From Cephalotus follicularis (taxonomy: Eukaryota; Streptophyta; Magnoliopsida; Oxalidales; Cephalotaceae): a stretch of 64,000 nucleotides of DNA. The DNA is taken from contig BDDD01000916.1 of assembly GCA_001972305.1 (NCBI GenBank), positions 207,865 through 271,864 on the forward strand, read 5' to 3'. Of this stretch, positions 56,780-64,000 are shown piece after piece. The translations under genes were made by a program, and so were the position numbers. The notes beneath the pieces were generated by a model. The model made no database searches. It was not told the DNA's origin and worked only from the letters and a program-made list of their open reading frames with translations. The stretch's first letter is position 1, and the number at the start of each line of letters is the position of its first letter.

Positions 56780-56870
56780 TTTGCTTCATTTTTTATTTAT
56801 ATACTAAATAAAAATCCACCACACTAACTATGAAAAAATAATAATAATGATAAATAAAGTAAATTATTAA
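56780..56870 (-). repeat. Repeat arm, inverted copy at 54240-54335
   Basis: Reverse complement reads TTATTATTATTTTTTCATAG and GTGGTGGATTTTTATTTA, the same as the left arm. Confidence 0.65.
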
Positions 56871-57099
56871 AATCCTATTGAAGTTTTAACCCATTAATAC
56901 TTTATTCATTCTATTTTTAAATATTACAAAAAAAGTCTCTGAAATATAATATCGTGAAGTTTTCTTTTAAAAAAATATATGCCTAAAATGTCATTTTATA
57001 AATACTTAGCATCACCGTGTTTTGTCATTCTCAACCCAAACAAACCGATTCAAATCCATAATTATATTTATCAAGACTCACCGAAAACTTCAAAATCCC

Positions 57100-57900
57100 G
57101 AATTTGGAAGAACATTTTTTGTCAAATAGTGAGAAAATTTTGATATGAGCCCATTTATACCGAAAAGATCAAAATACCAAAATCTTTTCAAAAAAAGCAA
57201 AAACTTCATACTCTAGTTCAAGAAAAGAATGATGTAAGAAAACAATTATTAGAAGAATCCAGAGAATAATTATCGAAGGAAGAACAAATGACAGCCAACA
57301 ACAGTACATTACCATCAGATGTAGATCCCCTACTATCACCTAAAGATTTGATGGATTTATAAATCCATATTTTAAGAATTTTTGTTAATATTGTACAAAA
57401 AGAAAAATTTTAAAGACCTCCTTTATTTAGTATTCTGTATAGACATAAAAAAACAAAAAAAAGAGAGAGAGAGAAAAAACAAAAATGTGAGTCGGTTACT
57501 ATTTGGTTAGTTAGAAATTGAAAATTTTTCAACGGATAATTAAAAAATTGACAAAAATGTTGGGTTTGCTCAAATAATTCAGCAGATGAGTTGACTGCAT
57601 TATATGATTATAAATGGAGGAAGTTCTCTATATTACAGATATCATTCAAGAATCGAACAATCTTTTTGCTTCTAGCCTGCTTCATTTCTCTTGCTCTCCA
57701 GTTCAGTTGCAGTTTCCAAACCCTTTAATAAATAATTCTAAAACCTTTCCTTTATTGTAAATTTAGTATAATGTATTTGAGAGTTGAAAGTTTGAGTGTT
57801 TACCTTCGTACTTGTAAATCATCATCTATTTTTATTGTAAGTATACTTCAATGTAAATTCCAGTCTGTTTATAAAGCTTGTATATTTTACAAGTTATTTT
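57100..57900 (+). other. Possible pararetrovirus-like relic (weak)
   Basis: A TATAAATGGAGGAAG box (about 57609) is followed by a leader with CATTCAAGAATCGAAC, an AATAAA about 110 bp further on and a T-rich 3' region with TTGTAA motifs, the order seen in the intergenic region of plant caulimovirids. Upstream, short broken frames (57130-57360) end with acidic, Ser/Leu-rich codons and stops. No reverse transcriptase, movement-protein or primer-binding motif is visible, so this is a suggestion only; an ordinary promoter is the alternative. It is non-functional as it stands. Confidence 0.2.
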
Positions 57901-59380
57901 GTTTTATTTAATAAAATATGAAAATATTGAAGATAGTGCTCACTTTAACTGTCAGCTCTGCCACATAGTGTTTATGACTCATATTGTCTAATTAATTTTT
58001 ATATTTTAATTTATGGTTATGTCTATTGTCTATTTTTAATTTATATATTTTTTATACATCATCATATTTATGTGATATTTATCTTAAGATAGTTTAAAAA
58101 TCTCTTCTTCAAAACTTGCTAATAATTAATATTATATTATACAAATAAGTTATTAATGTAGTATATATTTCTGATATTAAGATATTTAGAAAAGAAAAGT
58201 ATAGAGTAGTAGAATTAAAATTTAAATTACAAACTTTTTCATAGAACTCAATAGAACCAGAAAATTTATACCATGTCTAATTTAATATTTATATGTGTGA
58301 TCAAATGATAAAAAAATATAATAATTGATTAAATTATACTCAATATTTTTTTTGGATATATTAAATTATGAAAATAAAAATATAATTATAGAATAATACT
58401 ACATGATATTTTGGCTAATATTTGTACCGGTTTACATTACAGGAAATTAAAATTTTAAAATCGAATTAATATTTAAATTTATTATTTAAATATAATACAA
58501 TAAATGCTGTTTTAATGTTTTTAATATTTCAAATCGTTAAAAAATAGCTTTGAAATATTGAAATTATTTGTTATAAAAATATTTTAGAAATATTTAAATA
58601 TAGTTAGTGAGAAAATAAAAAAAAAGAAAAAAAAAGTTTTAAAGAGAACTTTGTCTAATAAGACAGATGAATAGTAACACTAAAGATATAAAACGAAGAA
58701 TCGATCACAGAGTTTCTATATGCCATGCCGATTCCGGACTGAAAACAAAAATTGAATCACATTTTCAACTTCATATTAATTTAGACGAAATAAACGGAGC
58801 TTTTATGTTTTGGTTACAAACTGAGTATCTTCTTTCAGATTATACACCAAACTGAAGCTCTGACTGATTGTAATTTGTAAGCTGCTATAAAAAAAATTAA
58901 ACTAAATAATGATTAAAAGGAAAGTTCATCAGGTTGAAAGTAAAAGATAATGATCCAGTGAAGAACCCGAAAAGGAGATCTAACATAAACCATAAAAAGA
59001 GGCCATTTCAAAGGTAAAAAAATGACTGAGCATCAGCTTTAAAAAGCTCGATTTTACAACTCTTCATAGAATTATCAGTAGTTTCTACTAATATCTTTCA
59101 TCATCTGCTCATCTTCTCTTCTTGGCCTCAATTAAAATCACAAAACGCACACACCAAAGAAGAAAAAGAAAAAAGAAGAAGCAAAGATCAACTCAAAATG
59201 CCAAAATCTATTGGTCTCACTTCATGTGTGGAAGAGATGCATGTTACAAAGGTTTATATGGAGGCTTGTGGAACCCTAAAAACCTAATCCTAATCACTTA
59301 AAGTACCAATTTAACCCTATCTTCAAAACGCAGCGTTTCCTCTCTTTAGAGTTGAAGATATAATCATCTCTTCTCTTTGG
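57901..59380. other. Intergenic DNA, no gene recognised
   Basis: Very AT-rich to ~58650. From 58920 to 59330 base composition is more gene-like, with AACCCTAAAAACC (telo-box-like, about 59268) and CCATATAAACC on the minus strand, but no coding exon could be recognised. Confidence 0.4.
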
Positions 59381-60049
59381 TAATGCTCTGTGTTTCGTAA
59401 AAATACTTTTCAAAAATACTTTCAGTAAAATTATTGTTGTCAAAAGTACTGTGACGAAGCCGAAAATATTTGGTAAATTCAACAACTAAAAGTGTTTATG
59501 TAGTGAATATGTGTTTGGTATATATATTTTTGAAATTGTTGTAGACATTTGAAATGAGTGAAATGGGTATAAAATTATAAACGTTTATTTTGATTGGTTT
59601 TTGGTAACAAACCTAAATAAAATTCATACTATTTATAATTTTTTTCTTTAAATTGTGAATTTAGATTATTTATTACTTTTCTTTGTCAAAAATTAAAATT
59701 CATAAAAATTCTTATCAAGTTACATCATTTATATCAGAGACGGATTCATATCAAAAAATTTATTTTTTGAGAATGGAAAAATTTATTAAAAAATATTAAA
59801 AAATATTTTTTATTAACAAAACAAATATCCATTAAGTTAGCTACCATATATATATGTCCTTATATGTCAATATGATAATGAATGATATTACATAAGATGA
59901 TTAAATTAGCAATACAAAAAGTATTATAATAATTGTTAAGTTACATAAATAATGCAAAAATACATATTAATGTTAATAGTACTTGGAAATAAAAAGGGAT
60001 CATGAAAGATATGTTATTAAACTGTTTGTAATTCTATCACGATAAATTT

Positions 60050-61085
60050 TCATTTATCTTCATTCCCTTTGTGATATAGCTTGCACACCCCCAATTCATC
60101 TTCAAGTACAAATGTAGGATTGTCATCAAACTCTGTAAAATGACGATCTTGTGTTGTGTTTTTTCTAATAAAATTATGTAAGGTTATTGTTGCTTCCATA
60201 ATTTTGAATTGTCTATCAAGTGGGTATGAAGGCATAGTCTTAATAATCTTCCACTTCTTTTTTCATGCTCCAAATATCCGTTCAATTACTGAGATGAATG
60301 AGTATAGTTAAAAATATCTTCTAGACTTAAATGTGGTCTCCAAAGTTAAAAATCATATAGATGACATCTCTCTCCTTTGTATGGTGACATATATCCCTTC
60401 CGTAGAGGATATCCAAAATCAACCAAATAATAATTACCTACATTTACATACAAATAATTTTGAAAACATTAAACTGAATTTGAAAACAATGTTATCATAC
60501 ATAACAAATTTAAAATTTAAAATTTATATAAATTACCATCAGGTGGATGAGGAAAATTAAGTGTTGGATCACGTAGAGCGATATAAAATTTTCTTGTATC
60601 ATTTGCGGAGCCTTTCCAACCAGCCCAACAAAATGTGAATTGCATGTCAAAATCACATACTGCCATCACATTTTGTGTCGGAATTCCCTTTCGCCCAGTA
60701 TATGAAATAGCTTTGAGATGACTTATGCATACAGGAACATGGACAGCATCAATGGTTCCAATACAGTCCTATATTATTTTACAAATAAATTATATGTACT
60801 ATGCAGAAAAGATTAATTATAAATAAATAATGTCAAGTTATTGAATAATACCTTAAAGTGAGGCATGTATCTTGAATCACTTATAATTTTATGGGGAACA
60901 TCTTTAAATTCTGGATCAACATGTTTGATCAAGTGAAAGCTCATTCTGCATAGACTTTCTAAAACTTCTCCAAAAATCTTACTCACAGTTTCACAAGAAT
61001 GTTGAAACCGTTCGATTGCATTTCTAACGGAACATCCTTGACCAACTATGTGCAAAAAACAAGCGACCATCTCTAATGGATTCAT
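60050..61085 (-). pseudogene. Harbinger DDE transposase
   Basis: From 61085: MNPLEMVACFLHIVGQG, RFQHSCETVSKIF and ISDSRYMPHFK, then a GT-AG intron (60769-60851) joining to DCIGTIDAVHVPV, which carries the first catalytic Asp. Then GRKGIPTQNVMAVCDFDM and FTFCWAGWKGSANDTR (second Asp), a second intron near 60440-60545, LVDFGYPLRKGYMSPYKGER, and SVIERIFGA with the catalytic Glu. A stop directly follows FGA where relatives have W (60270 region), and another lies after HLYDF. The rest, MPSYPLDRQFKIMEATITLHNFIR, is normal for the family. The triad is intact but the frame is not. The enzyme would cut and move the element with ORF1. Confidence 0.88.
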
Positions 61086-61792
61086 GTTGCGACTACTTTA
61101 TAACCCATATAGTGATTCCAAGTCATACACTAATCTCAGTAAGTTCGATTAAAACATCTGGTAGGATTTCTTTTCATAAGTTCGATTACCCATCTATATC
61201 CAATTTGATAAGAAGTCATGAACGGTTCCTTATAAATGTATTTATTGTAATATTATCCTATATAACACACGGTTGCTGTCACGATAGAATATAATAATCT
61301 CGTTTTTTGTGCAATCTGCTTTCTGCTATCTCCCATCATCCATTATCTAATATGAAAACAAATATATTGATAGTTGATTAGAAAGAGCTAAATAATTTAT
61401 GAAAATGTAACAGGATAAACATTGATAATCAAAAGATATAATTAAGTGTCAACAGTACACTAATACAATATGTCTCACAATAAACTAAAATACAAACTAC
61501 AATTTTAAAAACTACTAAAACATCACTTCATAAACTAAATTATTCAACAAACATAACGATGGAGGAAAAATGCATGCATATGACTCGTCTAACCCCTACC
61601 AGAGAACTCGCTATGAATCCATAATGCCCTCAGATCTTCACTTAACGCAAAAAACATTTCTCTCTTCTCTTTAACACAAAAGCGCCTAGTTGCAAACATA
61701 TAAAGTTCACTACCACAGACAATGTCTTCAAGATTATCTACCATGTTTATGACCAGCGGTATACTGCAATTAGAGTTCTCAACATTTGGATC
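61086..61792. other. Spacer between Harbinger genes
   Basis: Decayed 5' part of the transposase gene and intergenic spacer. Stops in all frames; a 72-codon plus-strand frame is a shadow. Confidence 0.5.
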
Positions 61793-62637
61793 TTACCCTA
61801 CTTGACTCTCAGCTACCATAATAAGACGATCAATTTGTGCTGTCATTTTTGCAGTCCCACCAACTTTCTCACGTGCTTTCTTTTTCCCTTTCTTTGACCT
61901 TGAATGTGAAACACCAATACCAGCCTTCCTCATTCGACCTTCGCTGTTAGCAACTTGATTAGGGGCCTGTATGATATCAATATCTTCACCACTAACGTTT
62001 AAGTCACTGTCTTGAAAATCACCGCTACCTTCTAGTACATTAGCATCACCAGTGTAATTTGCACAAGATGAAGGTGCATATGCAAATGCACCAGAAGCTA
62101 CAACACTTGAAACCATGGTTCTCAGCTTATCCTCGAGCTCTGGATGGATACCACGAGTGCGAAATTTTTTTACCTTGTCATTCTCCTATACAAATAAAAT
62201 ACATAAATTAGTGAAATAAAAACATACATGTTACTGAAACAATTTTGCATATCAAAATCTATAAACAATGAGTGAAAATAAAGTATACGTACAACAATTC
62301 TTCTCTTCCACCAATCATCACTTGCATCAACAGTCCTCTTCTCTGAATCCCAACCAAGTCCTGTATCTGTTCCTAACAATGTTCTCCATAGCAGATAATC
62401 TTTTTTCAATTGATCCCACTTATTCTTTAATTTATTATAATCATAAGCCCTCCCGGTCTCTCTACCAAATGTTTCGACAAGACTTTTCCACGCTTCCTTT
62501 GTGAAGTGAGAGTTCGGCTTACCCCCATTGTCAATTTCTTTAATACATATATCACAAAAAATGTTAACAATGTGGGGTTCCCACATCGCTTTCTCAATAG
62601 ACTCATTTGTCGTTGCCATTGTTTTGTTTTTTACCAT
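61793..62637 (-). CDS. Harbinger ORF1, Myb/SANT-like DNA-binding protein
   Basis: Two exons, 62637-62293 and 62185-61793, joined through a GTACGT donor and a TTGTATAG acceptor, give 245 residues without a stop. Residues ~18-110 (WEPHIVNIFCDICIKEI, SHFTKEAWKSLVETF, YNKLKNKWDQLKKDYLLWRTL and the DASDDWW end) match the Myb_DNA-bind_3 pattern of plant Harbinger ORF1 proteins. The second part has RTRGIHPELEDKL, a Ser/Asp-rich stretch and a basic KKGKKKAREK segment that could be a nuclear signal. In this superfamily ORF1 binds the element ends and brings the transposase to the nucleus. It looks intact although its partner is broken. The donor could instead be 3 bases earlier. Confidence 0.75.
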
Positions 62638-62989
62638 ATTCTTAGAACTCCTATATCATGTTCATAAATAAAAACAATCAAGAGACAATAAAAATATACA
62701 CAAAACTTATAATCTGATTATTTGTCATAACTTTCTATATGTAGTAAGTGGCTTCATATAAAGATATTACCATTCAACACAAGACTAATGCATAACCTCC
62801 AGTTATTTAGATAAATGAGGGAAGGGGAGTAGAGGAGGAATAGCCTTATGTTCTATGCAGCTTATATTATAAAAAAGGAAGCATTTACCAAACTCAAACA
62901 TAAGTTTTCAAAGATTGTTTTTCCCGAAATTAATAATGCGAATTATTTTTTGTCTTTAGGTTTTCTAATAACCAAACATGGCATTTTTA

Positions 62990-63468
62990 AAGAAACCTAA
63001 GAAGGAAAAAAATTATAATGATGCAATCTAAGCTTTAAAAAAAAATACCCTCCTCCTCCCCAACCCCACAATGAAGGATATGGTAAAAGGAAAAAGAAAA
63101 AAAAAGAAAAGAGAATTGTCATCTCATTGACACAAACTGATTCTCAACATTACCTCCATGAACTTAATTACTATAGAATCCAAATTCTCCCCAAAATTAA
63201 CAAGATTACTAATGACTCCTCTTATCAGTCAAAGGAAAAAGGCTTTTAAAAGACCATATCTTACCAATGATTCACAAGCAATAAAAAATCACTAAAATCG
63301 AAAGTCATTTCGCAGTACCAAGAATTTTACCCAAAAAAATCAACTGAAATCAACCTCAGAAGATGTTCTACCAGGGAGCCAACATCACTCTGTGCAAAAC
63401 TAGAATATAAATATACATATTTCTCAAACAACTTGAGGGAACCAAAATAAACAAAATATATTGTCTCC
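62990..63468. other. AT-rich spacer, no gene
   Basis: Includes a CCTCCTCCTCCCCAACCCC run at about 63049. Nothing recognisable. Confidence 0.4.
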
Positions 63469-64000
63469 TGATGGAGGAAAAATATGCTTATATTAAGAAG
63501 GACACGTGTCCACAGCAGACATGACCAGCTGTCCATGAGGGATTAGAAGCTTATTAACAAGCCGTGCCGAGGAGTACACACATGGCAAAGAACGTCAATC
63601 TCGGACCTGGAGCCGAGGACCATTATTTTTTCAAGAGAACACAGTGAGACCTCAAGTCCGAGGACACTCCTCGGACTTACAGGCAGAAGACTACATCCAG
63701 GGTGTGAGGGCCGAGGATTTCCTCGGCCCAAAGTATCTATCAGACATAAGACAGAAGACATTCCCTTCACTACACAGAGGCTATCAAGCTCCTCCTCGGA
63801 CATATTCAAACTACTTTTGTCCTCGGACTAAAGAGGACCATGACCTCGGTAGCAATATCATAATCAGTTTCCTTCACAGCCTTAAAACGGAGGACCTCAA
63901 CCTTATCTATGGGATAAGGGGATTAACACCACCTGATTTCTCGGGATCTGCACTTATCCAAATAAGGAGATAGAATCACAATCAACTACAAACAAAGGAA
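63469..64000 (-). mobile_element. Family T LTR, truncated by window end
   Basis: Reverse complement matches the 3' half of the T LTR; its end lies at 63469 (TGATGGAGG on the plus strand, as at 21070). It has the best-preserved CCGAGG hairpins in the window, at 63654-63678 and around 63708-63730. The 5' half lies past 64000. Confidence 0.9.

Larger units (their letters stand above)
59384..62983 (-). mobile_element. PIF/Harbinger transposon, decayed
   Basis: Two genes in tandem on the minus strand, a Myb/SANT-like ORF1 then a DDE transposase, are the hallmark of PIF/Harbinger. Approximate ends TGCTCTGTGTTT (59384) and, on the complement, TGCCATGTTTGG (62983) are weakly similar. A TWA target duplication could not be confirmed, so limits are approximate. 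Confidence 0.75.

Noticed and set aside
61076-61294. 72-codon plus-strand frame
   Set aside because: It is antisense to the 5' part of the Harbinger transposase gene and shows no motif.

Overview
The window is AT-rich eukaryotic DNA from a flowering plant, most probably a eudicot. It holds one recognisable host gene, a spliced JAZ/TIFY repressor with GT-AG introns, surrounded by LTR retrotransposons, solo LTRs, MITEs, SINEs and a decayed PIF/Harbinger transposon. Nothing prokaryotic (operon, CRISPR, IS element) is present. One assembly gap of 353 N lies at 27023-27375.

Layout. 1-1860: minus-strand LTR of a large-LTR family (called B here). 1861-7609: decayed Ty1/copia relic. 7610-7905: fragment of a CCGAGG-rich LTR family (called T). 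7906-10315: intergenic DNA with two foldback MITEs. 10316-17603: complete but dead Ty3/gypsy chromovirus (Reina-like) on the minus strand, with matching LTRs, an ATATA target duplication, a 1.4 kb insertion in the protease and a Tourist-like MITE in the 5' LTR. 18576-19643: solo T LTR with a private 30-bp minisatellite. 21070-24640: solo T LTR split by a solo LTR of a third family (C). 25325-28222: JAZ10-like gene, six exons. 30543-51431: one Ty1/copia element on the minus strand, swollen to 20.9 kb by nested insertions (solo LTR A carrying a T LTR-gag fragment; a 7.2 kb B element with two LTRs and no coding capacity; a solo C LTR carrying a hAT MITE; a dimeric hAT MITE in the 3' LTR). 52495-53348: solo T LTR. 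53990-56870: SINEs, a copia gag fragment and a GC-rich foldback element. 57100-57900: possible pararetrovirus-like relic (weak). 59384-62983: PIF/Harbinger element with a Myb-like ORF1 and a broken DDE transposase. 63469-64000: start of another T LTR.

The JAZ gene encodes 180 residues: an N-terminal MYC-binding-like segment, a TIFY motif at 97-100 and a C-terminal Jas degron. The last exon is only 37 bp and lies 1.8 kb downstream, because the Jas intron has grown and contains a GC-rich repeat and the gap. Reading into that intron gives an immediate stop, the architecture behind the truncated, jasmonate-resistant JAZ10 isoforms known in Arabidopsis. A nested solo-LTR pair ends about 0.7 kb upstream of the start codon, and a roughly 85-bp piece of the promoter is repeated on the far side of that insertion.

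Nested boundaries were set by aligning LTR copies by eye and by matching target-site duplications; most agree to the base. Domain calls rest on motif recognition without database searches. Lineage names (Reina, Tork-like) and the pararetrovirus suggestion are inferences.
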